Below, piece by piece: positions 1 to 8,682 of a stretch of 64,000 nucleotides of DNA; position 1 is the first letter of the stretch; the number at the start of each line of letters is the position of its first letter. Made by a program: the position numbers and the translations under genes. This DNA is from an uncultured Alistipes sp. GTDB lineage: Bacteria > Bacteroidota > Bacteroidia > Bacteroidales > Rikenellaceae. The notes under the pieces were generated by a model that saw nothing but the letters and a program-made list of their open reading frames with translations, was not told the DNA's origin and did no database searches. Location of the stretch: NCBI GenBank assembly GCA_937911745.1, contig CALDPX010000041.1, forward strand, positions 141,720 to 205,719, written 5' to 3'.

Positions 1-1
1 T

Positions 2-1291
2 GCGGCTGTAATGAGGGTTTATACCAAAGATGAAGCCGAAGAGGTGAAGAAGATGAGCGAGGCAGAGTTGGCTGTTTTGGCTCGCGAGATTTACGAGAAT
101 GGCTGGGGCTTTGGCAATAAGAACTATGGTTACAATCTCGACACAGACGAACTTACGGGTTCTTCGTATAGAATGTCGGAGCCTTGGGTATCGTGTGAGT
201 CGGATACGGAGTATGTTATTGCCTATACTGCTATGAACCAGTATAAGGAGGTCGCTCCTTTGAAATTCACCGATGTTGTGAAGACCAAACCTATTGTAAA
301 AGACACTCCCGAGGTGAGTGAGGAGAATGCGGTGTTGGAACTCACAGCCAATGGTACACAGGAGGTGACGGTTAAGTTTACCTATGATTTCGACAAGGTG
401 GCAAAAATTCACTTCCAGTTTGTGGAGGGCTACGAGTATGAGACGTGGGTACCCACTCCCACCAACGAGGCAACTCGCGAAGACTTCATCAACTTCCTCT
501 TTGAGGAGGGTGACAACCAAGGTCCCACCAATGCGCAGAACATACCTGTCAACCACTGGTGGAGCGAGCCTCATGGCGTGGATAGCTACACTCTAATCAA
601 CGATCCCAACACCACTTACACTGTTGCTTATGTGGCAGAGGACTGGAATGGTGTGCTTGGCGAGGTTAAGTTCGGTAGTGCTACCACCGATCCTCTTGTG
701 GGTGGCAACGATCCCCAAATGAGTATTACGGGAGATTACACTGCCGATGGTCAGCCTTTCTTTACGTTTGCAATGGTTAAGGATGCAATGCAAATGTATA
801 CTGCCGTGTGCGATGGAAACTCGATGAAAGAACTTTACGACCTGGGCAACCGCAACAAACTGCGCTATAAGGATGCCGTTACTCTCTTCGAAAACTTCAT
901 CATGAGCTATGGTATTAGTCGCTATGCAACCACTGCTACCGAGTTGGCGGATGGTTTATGTGTGGCAATCGGTATGGCTATTGGTGGCGAGGCTGGCGCT
1001 CCTATTTATGGACCTATGGAGCACCTCATCTACGCAAACGAGGAGTTCCGTACCCTTGCCTACTACTACCCGAATGATGTTCCTGCGTCTGTTCAAGGTG
1101 CAATTCGTGCTGCTCGTCAGCAGGTTATCACTGCTCACGAGAGAAGTGTAGGCTATGTTCATTCGAGCGAGTTGCCCGAGGTGGAGTGTGGTGTGCGTAC
1201 ACAGAGTATCGCAGAGTTTGCCGAGAGTAGGAATATGACTTTGGTCGATTATGGCAAACTCTCTTCACACCCCAAAGCAACGGGCAGATAG
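2..1291 (+). CDS. Partial surface protein with FN3-like modules (5' end outside window)
   Basis: The reading frame is open to the left edge, so the N-terminus is missing; the first visible Met (position 11) is probably internal. At least two modules follow a beta-sandwich pattern ending in (T/E)YxxAYxAxDxxG...F, for instance NTTYTVAYVAEDWNG, the same pattern as in the next gene, so both probably descend from one family of Bacteroidota cell-surface lipoproteins. The C-terminal ~150 residues are mixed helical and not recognised. No catalytic motif is seen. Function unknown; an outer-membrane surface location is inferred from the neighbour, since the signal peptide is not visible. Confidence 0.6.
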   Translation, partial: AAVMRVYTKDEAEEVKKMSEAELAVLAREIYENGWGFGNKNYGYNLDTDELTGSSYRMSEPWVSCESDTEYVIAYTAMNQYKEVAPLKFTDVVKTKPIVKDTPEVSEENAVLELTANGTQEVTVKFTYDFDKVAKIHFQFVEGYEYETWVPTPTNEATREDFINFLFEEGDNQGPTNAQNIPVNHWWSEPHGVDSYTLINDPNTTYTVAYVAEDWNGVLGEVKFGSATTDPLVGGNDPQMSITGDYTADGQPFFTFAMVKDAMQMYTAVCDGNSMKELYDLGNRNKLRYKDAVTLFENFIMSYGISRYATTATELADGLCVAIGMAIGGEAGAPIYGPMEHLIYANEEFRTLAYYYPNDVPASVQGAIRAARQQVITAHERSVGYVHSSELPEVECGVRTQSIAEFAESRNMTLVDYGKLSSHPKATGR

Positions 1292-1319
1292 AGAAATAAA
1301 GACAAAAAAACGGTGGTTT

Positions 1320-1353
1320 TTTGTATATTTTATTGATTATTTTTGTATATTTG
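1320..1353 (+). promoter_or_regulatory. Bacteroidota promoter for the 1483 lipoprotein gene
   Basis: The -33 element TTTG is at 1320-1323 and the -7 element TATATTTG at 1346-1353, spaced 22 nt. Transcription would begin near 1360 and give a leader of about 120 nt. Confidence 0.55.
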
Positions 1354-1365
1354 CAGAAGTCGTGA

Positions 1366-1413
1366 GGTTCTTGCCCCAATGCTTTTTTTGAGAAGTATTG
1401 GGGTAAGAGCCAC
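1366..1413 (+). promoter_or_regulatory. Stem-loop in the 5' leader of the lipoprotein gene
   Basis: An imperfect hairpin pairs TTGCCCCAATGCTT with AAGTATTGGGGTAA, continued outward by GGTTCT/AGAGCC-type pairs. No T-run follows, so it is not a typical terminator. It lies between the predicted start of transcription and the start codon, which fits an mRNA-stabilising or regulatory leader; no known riboswitch is recognised. Confidence 0.4.
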
Positions 1414-1482
1414 AGGATTGGTAAGTTGGCAAATTGATAATTTTATAATTCACCTATTTTTATTAACCAAATTTTTTTGCTT

Positions 1483-4344
1483 ATGAAAAGATTTTTCCGC
1501 AATTTGAAAACTCTTGCATTGGTAGCATTGGTTGGTGTTGCCACATTGGCAACGTCTTGTGCAAAGGACGACATTGACCAAATCAAGGCAGATCTTTCGG
1601 ATCTTACCGAGCGCGTAGCGGAGTTGGAGCAGAAACTCAACGATGAGGTTGCTGCATTGAAGGCTCTTATTGACGACAAGGTTGCCATTGTTGCTTGCGA
1701 GCAGGACGATGCCGGCAACTGGATTGTAACCCTTGCAGATGGCACCGAAGTTAATATTTCGGGTGTAGGTCAGAGCGACCTCACAGTTGTGAAGGAGGAT
1801 GGTGTTTACTATTGGGCACAGGTTGTCGATGGCAATGTTGTTGCGATGGTTGATGCCAATGGTAACAAAATTGCAGTTGTAGACGATGCTCAGGTGCGCC
1901 AGGATGCTGAGGGTAATACCGAGGTTTCGTTGGACGGTGGTGAGACTTGGGTTAAACTTGCCAAAGAGGCAACAAGTTTGTTCTCGGACGTAGTTGTTGA
2001 GGACGGCAAAGTAACCTTCGTTTTGGCAGGTGGCGAGTCGTTCACTGTTGCTCTTCCCGAGGAGTTCAAGTTTGCCGTATCGGGCAACGCTGCATTCTTC
2101 CGTGGTGGCGAGACCAAGACCTTCAAGGTTGAGGCACAGGCTATCAGCGATGCAGCTTTGCTTAATACTCCCAAAGGTTGGGCTGTTGAGTACACCGGCG
2201 ATGCTCTGACCGTTACTGCTCCCACCGAGGAGGCTGTTGCAGCTGGCGAGGCAGACGAGAAAGCAACCATCAAGGTGTTGGGTGTTTCTGCCGGCAACCA
2301 CGCAGTTATTGGTAAACTCACCGTTAAACTTGGCATAGACTTCGAGATGCTCTTTGAGGAGCGCACGGTTTCTGATTGGGTATATAATCCTGAAATTGGC
2401 GAAACAGAATATGTGACCACCACGGGTATTGCTCTTGTTATTCACAACTACAAGACTATTGTCGATCAATGGGGCGATGAGGGCTATGCTAAAATGTACT
2501 ATGGCATTATGCCTAAGGGTGCTATGACCCCCGAGCAGATCGTTGATATGTGCGTTAATTACAACTATGAACTTGGCTACACTTATGGAGAATTCTGGGG
2601 TTATCCAGATTCAGATGAGATTGTAGATGGCGCTGCGGAGATTGTTGAACTTATTGAAAGTTTTGTGGGAGAGTGTTTCCCCAATGACAGCGAAACCGGT
2701 CACCGCGTAAAACCCGTTATTGGTCAGGAGTATGAAATCTGGGCAGGTTTCTATGCTACAGACGATGATTACAATACTATTTTCAATGCCGAAGATATCG
2801 TTATGGTGGACTACGTTCACGCAGGCTACGAGATTGAGCAGGTAGGTGAGAGTACTCCTCTCGATGTTCAGATTGCTGTTGGTATCGCAGGCTACGATGG
2901 TTATAGCATCTATCTTGGCGAGAAAGACGCTTGGAAAGAGGAGTTTGAGGCTTGGAAACAGTCTCTCGAAGGGGGCTGGGGTGAACCCTATCTTGGTTGG
3001 TTGGGTACCGAGAGCCGCTTTGAGGGTTCGCTCTTCGAGTTCGGTGCTGACCCCGATGCCTATAATCCTATGGTTGTTAAACCCGGTACTACCTACGACT
3101 TGGCAATCCTTATTCTCGACAACGACAAACAGCCCGAGGATTACACCTTGGAGGATGTAAAGGTAACTTCGTTTACTACCGCTCCCGCTGGCTCGGGTAG
3201 CGCAGTTAAACCCACTATGACATTGTCGGATGTAGGTATGACTTATGCGGATGTTACCATTACTACCGAGGACGCTTATGCTACCTACTACAAACTCTAC
3301 CTCGAAAAACCCGAGAATCTCACCGTTGAGCAACTTCTGGCAGATGGTAAAGGTAGTACCAATCCCGATAACTATGTCGGAAATTATAGTTTGACTCCCG
3401 GTCAGAAGTTCTGGGTTGCAGCAGTGGCTCTCGACAACGAGGGTAACTTTGGCGAGGTTGTAATTGCTGAGTTTGCTGCTAAGGATATTGAGTATTCCGA
3501 AGGTCTTACCGTAACCATTGGCGAGGTTACCAATAGCGAGAATGGCAAAACCGTATATGTTCCCGTAACTTGCGCCGGTGATGTATACCGCTACAAATAT
3601 GCATACATCAGCGATAGCGAATGGACCTACACTTGGGGTGGTTCGCTCGAAGCAGCCGAGGCTAAACTTGCTGCCGCTCAGTATATGTATAGTATTGGTG
3701 AATGGCCTCAATTTGCTTATGTTGAAGAGATGACCGACAATACCATCGTTATTAATGGTTATTCAGCACCTCAGCAAAAGGCTCACATCTTGGTGATCGC
3801 TTTGGATGAGGACAACAATCAGTCGCACGCTGCCTATGTAGAGTATACCCCCACTGGCGAGGCTATGCAACTCATCTACGACGATGAGGAGGGTTGGGAA
3901 TTTGGTAAACCCACCGTATCATATCAAGGTCTTATCGATGGCTTTGATTCGCTTGGCTATGAGGAAAAACAGGTTGCTTTCAATGTTACTTTCACTGAGG
4001 GTACCGCGGAGGTATATGTTTGGATTACCGGCTCGGATTACCTCTCTTCATACTCTCCCTACGCTTTGGTAGATGGTATGATTAGTGGTGATATTTATGG
4101 TGTGAATACCCTCACCGAGAGTGGTGTGGCAGCACGCTATTATACCTATTGCAGGGATTATAGAGACCCAGATGATCCCACGTGGGATAGCGATGGTATG
4201 GTTGTGATTGCTTGGAAAGATACCAACAACAAGTATCACCAGGCTTGGTACAACCGCGAGGTGGCAGAGGCTGCTCAGGATGACATCGAAGCCCAGTATG
4301 CATTGGAGAACTCCGGCGATAACGGAGGTATTATGCCTTTCTAA
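1483..4344 (+). CDS. Large modular surface lipoprotein, DUF4988-like N-terminus
   Basis: Start at ATG 1483 (MKRFFRNLK); a TTG six bases upstream is less likely. A lipoprotein signal ends at the lipobox LATSC, so the protein is probably tethered to the outer membrane. Next comes a coiled coil (about residues 28-65, heptads of Leu/Ile/Val), then a module with DGxxYW, DANGNKI and SxDGGETW elements like the DUF4988 region of Bacteroidota lipoproteins. The remainder, about 950 residues in all, holds repeated FN3-like modules (GTTYDLAILILDND, KFWVAAVALDNEG, AHILVIALDEDN). No enzymatic motif is seen. A strong terminator follows the stop. It and the partial gene to its left look like tandem paralogues; ligand binding or adhesion is an inference only. 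Confidence 0.7.
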   Translation: MKRFFRNLKTLALVALVGVATLATSCAKDDIDQIKADLSDLTERVAELEQKLNDEVAALKALIDDKVAIVACEQDDAGNWIVTLADGTEVNISGVGQSDLTVVKEDGVYYWAQVVDGNVVAMVDANGNKIAVVDDAQVRQDAEGNTEVSLDGGETWVKLAKEATSLFSDVVVEDGKVTFVLAGGESFTVALPEEFKFAVSGNAAFFRGGETKTFKVEAQAISDAALLNTPKGWAVEYTGDALTVTAPTEEAVAAGEADEKATIKVLGVSAGNHAVIGKLTVKLGIDFEMLFEERTVSDWVYNPEIGETEYVTTTGIALVIHNYKTIVDQWGDEGYAKMYYGIMPKGAMTPEQIVDMCVNYNYELGYTYGEFWGYPDSDEIVDGAAEIVELIESFVGECFPNDSETGHRVKPVIGQEYEIWAGFYATDDDYNTIFNAEDIVMVDYVHAGYEIEQVGESTPLDVQIAVGIAGYDGYSIYLGEKDAWKEEFEAWKQSLEGGWGEPYLGWLGTESRFEGSLFEFGADPDAYNPMVVKPGTTYDLAILILDNDKQPEDYTLEDVKVTSFTTAPAGSGSAVKPTMTLSDVGMTYADVTITTEDAYATYYKLYLEKPENLTVEQLLADGKGSTNPDNYVGNYSLTPGQKFWVAAVALDNEGNFGEVVIAEFAAKDIEYSEGLTVTIGEVTNSENGKTVYVPVTCAGDVYRYKYAYISDSEWTYTWGGSLEAAEAKLAAAQYMYSIGEWPQFAYVEEMTDNTIVINGYSAPQQKAHILVIALDEDNNQSHAAYVEYTPTGEAMQLIYDDEEGWEFGKPTVSYQGLIDGFDSLGYEEKQVAFNVTFTEGTAEVYVWITGSDYLSSYSPYALVDGMISGDIYGVNTLTESGVAARYYTYCRDYRDPDDPTWDSDGMVVIAWKDTNNKYHQAWYNREVAEAAQDDIEAQYALENSGDNGGIMPF

Positions 4345-4370
4345 TAGTTACCTGTTGGTAGTTAAAAATT

Positions 4371-4407
4371 GTGGTGGTACTCTAAAAGAGTACCACCACT
4401 TTTTTTT
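4371..4407 (+). terminator. Rho-independent terminator
   Basis: A perfect 12-bp stem GTGGTGGTACTC / GAGTACCACCAC with a 5-nt loop is followed by eight T residues, 27 nt after the lipoprotein stop codon. Confidence 0.92.
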
Positions 4408-4446
4408 CAGAAACACATATAGCGGGCTCGCTCCTTCTTCTGCAAG

Positions 4447-4550
4447 AGATAGCAGGGATAGCAGGGATAGCAGGGATAACAGGGATAGCAGGGAATACTC
4501 TTTGTAACCCTTGTAACCCTTGCAACCCCTGCAACCCCTGCAACCCTCCC
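4447..4550. repeat. Short tandem repeats (GATAGCAGGG and TGCAACCCC units)
   Basis: About five copies of a 10-bp unit GATAGCAGGG are followed directly by about five copies of a 9-10-bp unit (TTGTAACCC to TGCAACCCC). It lies in the spacer between convergent genes with no coding potential. Copy number probably varies between strains. Confidence 0.75.
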
Positions 4551-4597
4551 CTAAGTTAGGGGAGGGTGCCGAAGGCGGGAGAGGTCTGTAAAAAAAA
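4546..4597. repeat. Dispersed palindromic repeat, CCCCTAAGTTAGGGG type (copy 1)
   Basis: The block CCTCCCCTAAGTTAGGGG, a G-rich arm and GAGAGGTCTGT recur almost identically at 39750-39800. The CCCCTAAGTTAGGGG core is a palindrome, so the element resembles a REP-like intergenic repeat. Confidence 0.65.
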
Positions 4598-4649
4598 CGA
4601 GCCGAAATTTCGGCTCGCACTATAACTTTCAATTTTCAATTTTCAATTT

Positions 4650-5621
4650 TCAATTCGCACTTGCATCCGCCAGCGCAATAGCCACCGCTGCCTCCACAAC
4701 CACTGCTGCACGCAGGGCTATGCATAGGTCGTGCCTGCCGCCGATGCTGAGAGGCTCCACACTACCCGAGAGGGTATTGAGAGTGTGTTGCTCGCGCCTT
4801 ATGCTCGAAGTGGGTTTCACTGCCACGCGCACCACAATGGGGTTGCCATTCGAGATGCCGCCATTGATACCTCCTGCGCCATTGGTCGCCGTAGTACCAT
4901 CGGGGCTGATGATGGGGTCGTTGTGCTCCGAGCCATGCTTGCGTGCAGCCTCGAAACCATCGCCAAACTCCACACCCCGAATGCCGGGAATGGAAAACAA
5001 GAGGTGGCTTATGGTACTCTCCAACGAGTCGAAAAATGGCTCGCCAAGACCTACGCCCACGCCCTCGGCACGGCACTCTACAATGCCACCGAGTGAGTCG
5101 CCATCCGAGGCGACTTGTGTGAGCATCTCTTGCCACTTTGCGGGGTTGCTCTCGCCACCAATCTCGCACACTCGGGCAGTAATCTTCGCACCCACAATCT
5201 TCTTGGCTACCACGCCTGCCGCCACAAGAGCCACCGTAAGCCTGCCCGAGAAGTGACCTCCGCCACGAGGGTCATTCCAGCCGCCAAACTTCTTGGCAGC
5301 CACCCAATCGGCGTGTCCGGGACGGGGCGTGTGGGTAAGGGGTGCGTAGTCCTCGCTCTGCTGATGGCGATTGCGGAAGAGTATTGCTACGGGTGCGCCT
5401 GTGGTATGCCCGTTGAAGATGCCGCTGAGCAGTTCGGGTTCATCGGGCTCGGTGCGAGAGGTTGTACCGAGCGTGCCACCCTTGCGGCGTGCCAAATCCT
5501 CGGCAAAATCCGCCTCCGAAAGAGGAATACCTGCGGGTACTCCGTCTATCACTACACCTACTGCCGCACCGTGTGACTCGCCGAAGAGCGAAATGCGAAA
5601 ATTGTGTCCAAAAGAGTTCAT
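4650..5621 (-). CDS. aroC: Chorismate synthase
   Basis: Converts 5-enolpyruvylshikimate-3-phosphate to chorismate, the last common step of aromatic amino acid synthesis, using reduced FMN. The N-terminus MNSFGHNFRISLFGESHG carries the family signature (GESHG), followed by RRKGG, RPGHADW and the DPRGGGHFSGRLT FMN/substrate region, and a late RHDLCIALRA block. At 323 residues it is at the short end for the family but contains all signature blocks. It is last in an operon with the two upstream fusion genes; only 2 nt separate it from the aroD-aroA gene, so translational coupling is likely. Confidence 0.95.
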   Translation of the reverse strand: MNSFGHNFRISLFGESHGAAVGVVIDGVPAGIPLSEADFAEDLARRKGGTLGTTSRTEPDEPELLSGIFNGHTTGAPVAILFRNRHQQSEDYAPLTHTPRPGHADWVAAKKFGGWNDPRGGGHFSGRLTVALVAAGVVAKKIVGAKITARVCEIGGESNPAKWQEMLTQVASDGDSLGGIVECRAEGVGVGLGEPFFDSLESTISHLLFSIPGIRGVEFGDGFEAARKHGSEHNDPIISPDGTTATNGAGGINGGISNGNPIVVRVAVKPTSSIRREQHTLNTLSGSVEPLSIGGRHDLCIALRAAVVVEAAVAIALADASAN

Positions 5622-5623
5622 TG

Positions 5624-7540
5624 TTATCTCTGTTTTGCTGTTAGTTGCTCAAAAAAGTCGGGAAAGGATTTTGCCACACACTCCACATTGTCAATCGTGG
5701 GCTTTTGGGGCATAAAGAGTGCTGCCACTGCGAGAGCCATCGCTATGCGGTGGTCGTTATGACTCCCAAGGGGTGCCGAGCGCAGGTCGCTTGTGCCCCA
5801 AACCACCAATTCATCGCCCTCTATTGCCACCCGTGCACCCAATGCCACAAGGTTTTCCACGAGCACCTCGGTGCGGTTGCTCTCCTTGTTGCGTAGGCGA
5901 GAGAGCCCACCAATGCGCGAAGAGCCCTCGCAGAAGAGTGCCAGCACCGCAAGCGTTGGCACCAGGTCGGGCGTGTGTGTGGCATCATAGTCAAACCCCC
6001 TCAGTCTGCCCGAGGGCAAAAATCGCACCTCGCCCTCGCTGTATTCAATCTCCGCTCCCGCAGAGCGCAAAATATCGAGCACTGCCTCGTCTGCCTGCTC
6101 GGTGTGGGTTGTGGCTCGGAGGGTGTAGCACTCGGCAATCCTCTTGCCACTCTGAGCCACCGCAAAGGCTGCCGCAAAGTAGGATGCACCCGACCAATCG
6201 GCTCGGAGCCTTATCGTTGCCGAGTGGTAGCCTGTGGAGTTTATGGTTATGGTAAGTTGCTCCTCGCCCTCTATGGTCACGCTTGCTCCAAACTGCTCCA
6301 TCATTCGGGCAGTGAGGAGTATGTAGGGGCGGCTTGTGGGGTTTGTGACCTTAAAAGTATGCTCGCCACCCGTTGCACCAAGTGCCAGCATCCAACCTGT
6401 CACGCTCTGCGAAGAGTGGCTGCCGTCAATGGTTATCTTGTTCTCTATTTTTGCCCCCGAATGAATAGTTATGGGGAGTTTGCCACTCTCGGAGGAGCAA
6501 TCTGCCCCAAATCTTTCGAGTGTGGCAATGTCGCCTGCCAAGGAGCGTCCGAGGAGTGTGCCTTTACCCTCTATGGTTGTCCCTCCACCAAGCAACGCTA
6601 CAATCGGCAGAGTTATCCTTGCCAGAAGTGCCGATTCGCCCACAGATACTCTTTGGTTGCTCTCGCAGAGCCTTTTGCGTGCTCCCTCCACTCCTGTGCC
6701 TTCAATGCGGAGTGTGGTGGGTGTAGGGTGGGAAATGTGTGCGCCAAGTGCCACAGCAACGCCCTCGGCAGCCAGCGAGTCGCCGCAAGGAGTGTAGTTC
6801 TCTATTGTTGTTGTGCCCTCGGCAAGCGTGGCAAGCATTATGGCTCTTTGTGCCTCACTCTTGGAGCAGGGAGGCGTTGCGAGGTGCGGAAGTGAGATGT
6901 ATTCCAAACTATGCCCCACACAAAGCGACTCCTTCAACTCTTCGATTGTGGGTTGCCCCTCAGCGGTGCGTTCCTTCGCGGATGGAGCAGCGTAGGTGTA
7001 GGGTGCACCCCTAAGGAGTGATAGTCGGCGCGTAAAAGCACCCTCACTACCCATCGCAAAGGCTACAAGTCTGCCACTCTCGAAACGCTCGTAGAGTCCC
7101 AGCGGAACGAGAGCCTCGGCTGTTGTGGTGGCGGTAGTGATAACTTTGGCAATGTCGCACCCTTCGGCAAACATCCCCTCGGCAGTTGCCACAAGTTCTT
7201 CGAGTGGGGGAGTGTTGGTGTAGTGGCGCGAGAAGAAAACTTTCACGCCTTTTTGGTGCGCATTTTTGGCAATATGTTGGCGAAAATCGTGTGGGCTAAG
7301 GTAGTCGATATCCACCGCCCACGCACCCGCCTCAATGGCAGAGAGGTATATCTCCAAGGCGTGCTCCTTGTCCCCACTATGGCAAGTGACAATCGCTCGG
7401 TTGCAGTGGCTAAGGAGTTCTTTCAACTCGCCCCGAGAGATACCCATAAGGTCACCACGCAACTCCACCAGCGGCTGGCTCTGGGCGAGCGTAAGCCACC
7501 TTGCAGGGTTGCGTTGGGATATGCTAAGACATATATCCAT
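5624..7540 (-). CDS. aroDA: Fused type I 3-dehydroquinate dehydratase / EPSP synthase
   Basis: One 638-residue protein carries two shikimate enzymes. Residues 1 to ~210 match type I dehydroquinase: the VELRGD substrate site, His in FFSRHYTN, the Schiff-base Lys in DIAKVITTATT, and GSEGAFTRR...AEGQP near the end. Residues ~215-638 match EPSP synthase (AroA): CSKSEAQRA phosphate-binding site, SHSSQSVTGW, HTPDLVPTLAV catalytic Asp, LRNKESNRT, NDHRIAMA and a C-terminal KSFPDFF. All key residues are kept in both halves, so both steps are probably active. These steps are not consecutive (AroE and AroK act between them), so the fusion more likely co-regulates than channels. It sits 31 nt downstream of the DAHP synthase gene and 2 nt upstream of aroC. 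Confidence 0.9.
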   Translation of the reverse strand: MDICLSISQRNPARWLTLAQSQPLVELRGDLMGISRGELKELLSHCNRAIVTCHSGDKEHALEIYLSAIEAGAWAVDIDYLSPHDFRQHIAKNAHQKGVKVFFSRHYTNTPPLEELVATAEGMFAEGCDIAKVITTATTTAEALVPLGLYERFESGRLVAFAMGSEGAFTRRLSLLRGAPYTYAAPSAKERTAEGQPTIEELKESLCVGHSLEYISLPHLATPPCSKSEAQRAIMLATLAEGTTTIENYTPCGDSLAAEGVAVALGAHISHPTPTTLRIEGTGVEGARKRLCESNQRVSVGESALLARITLPIVALLGGGTTIEGKGTLLGRSLAGDIATLERFGADCSSESGKLPITIHSGAKIENKITIDGSHSSQSVTGWMLALGATGGEHTFKVTNPTSRPYILLTARMMEQFGASVTIEGEEQLTITINSTGYHSATIRLRADWSGASYFAAAFAVAQSGKRIAECYTLRATTHTEQADEAVLDILRSAGAEIEYSEGEVRFLPSGRLRGFDYDATHTPDLVPTLAVLALFCEGSSRIGGLSRLRNKESNRTEVLVENLVALGARVAIEGDELVVWGTSDLRSAPLGSHNDHRIAMALAVAALFMPQKPTIDNVECVAKSFPDFFEQLTAKQR

Positions 7541-7571
7541 TCGTGTATTGCCTATGGACTATCGTGTGGGG

Positions 7572-8624
7572 CTATTTTTGACGTTCAATGCTCTCTAAGT
7601 GTATGGCATTGAGTATTTTGTTTGTACACTCTTTGCTCAGTCCGAGTTGCTGGGTGTGGGCAGTTACCCTATCTACAACCTCCTGCCAGCGGTTAGACTG
7701 CAAAATAGTGAGGTTGTTTTGGCGTTTGAGGACTCCTATCTGGTCTGAAATCTCCATACGGCGGGCAATGAGTGAGAAAATCTCCTCATCAAGGCGGTCT
7801 ATCGTACCCCTAAGCCTTTCGAGTTCGCTCTTGCAGAGTGTAGAATCGGACGATGTGCTCTTCCAAACAATCTGTCCCAATAGCCTCTCCAACTCTTCGG
7901 GTGTAATCTGTTGCTCGGCATCGCTCAGCGCACACTCGGGGGTGGGGTGGCACTCAATCATCACACCACCATAGTCGAGGTCGGCAGCTTGCTGAGCAAC
8001 CGATAGCAGTCCCTCTCGGTTGCCGCAGATGTGCGAGGGGTCGCAAATCATCCTAAGGTGGGGCATTCGGCGTTTCATCTCTAAGGCAACGCCCCACAGA
8101 GGAGCATTGCGGTAGTCGCCCACCGAAGAGTAGCCCGCAAAGCCACGATGTATGAGCCCGATGTTCTCTACACCGCACCTATGCAACCTCTCAACGGCTC
8201 CAATCCACAACTCCACATCTGCACTTGTGGGGTTTTTTACAAATACGGGGATTTGTGAGCCTTCGAGAGCCTCGGCAATCTCTTGTACACTGAAAGGATT
8301 GTTGGTAGTGCGTGCGCCTATCCACAGTACATCCACTCCTGCCTTGATAGCCTTCCTGACGTGTTGTGCGGTGGCAACTTCGGTGGCTACGGGCAGTCCC
8401 GTAAGACTCTTTGCCTCGCGGAGCCACTCCAAAGCCGCATCGCCTGCTCCCTCAAACGAGTTGGGACTTGTGCGAGGTTTCCACACTCCCGCACGCAGAA
8501 CATCCACTTTGCCCATCGAGGCAAGCTTTTGGGCAATAGTGAGCACCTGCTCACGGCTCTCAGCACTGCAAGGACCCGCAACGACAAGGTGTGGACTCTC
8601 TAAGATGGATTTAAGGTTGCGCAT
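7572..8624 (-). CDS. Bifunctional DAHP synthase / chorismate mutase
   Basis: Residues 1 to ~255 are a KDO8P-synthase-type DAHP synthase, which condenses phosphoenolpyruvate and erythrose-4-phosphate: VAGPCSAES, RAGVWKPRTSPNSFEG, WIGARTTNNPFSVQE, FVKNPT, IHRGF and CDPSHICG are present. Residues ~265-350 are an AroQ-type chorismate mutase with the expected Arg/Lys pattern (LRGTIDRLD, LIARRMEIS, VLKRQNN, NRWQEV). The fusion ties the first pathway step to the chorismate-to-prephenate branch; in related enzymes the mutase domain mediates feedback by prephenate, and I infer the same here. First gene of the minus-strand operon. No aroB, aroE or aroK is in the window. Confidence 0.93.
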   Translation of the reverse strand: MRNLKSILESPHLVVAGPCSAESREQVLTIAQKLASMGKVDVLRAGVWKPRTSPNSFEGAGDAALEWLREAKSLTGLPVATEVATAQHVRKAIKAGVDVLWIGARTTNNPFSVQEIAEALEGSQIPVFVKNPTSADVELWIGAVERLHRCGVENIGLIHRGFAGYSSVGDYRNAPLWGVALEMKRRMPHLRMICDPSHICGNREGLLSVAQQAADLDYGGVMIECHPTPECALSDAEQQITPEELERLLGQIVWKSTSSDSTLCKSELERLRGTIDRLDEEIFSLIARRMEISDQIGVLKRQNNLTILQSNRWQEVVDRVTAHTQQLGLSKECTNKILNAIHLESIERQK

Positions 8625-8682
8625 CGTGATACTCTTTATTTTTATTCCCTACAAAGGTAGTAATAAACCCGAAAAATACCGC

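Noticed and set aside
2611..3711. 366-codon open frame opposite the large lipoprotein gene
   Set aside because: Antisense shadow; the plus-strand frame has a signal peptide, repeats, promoter and terminator.
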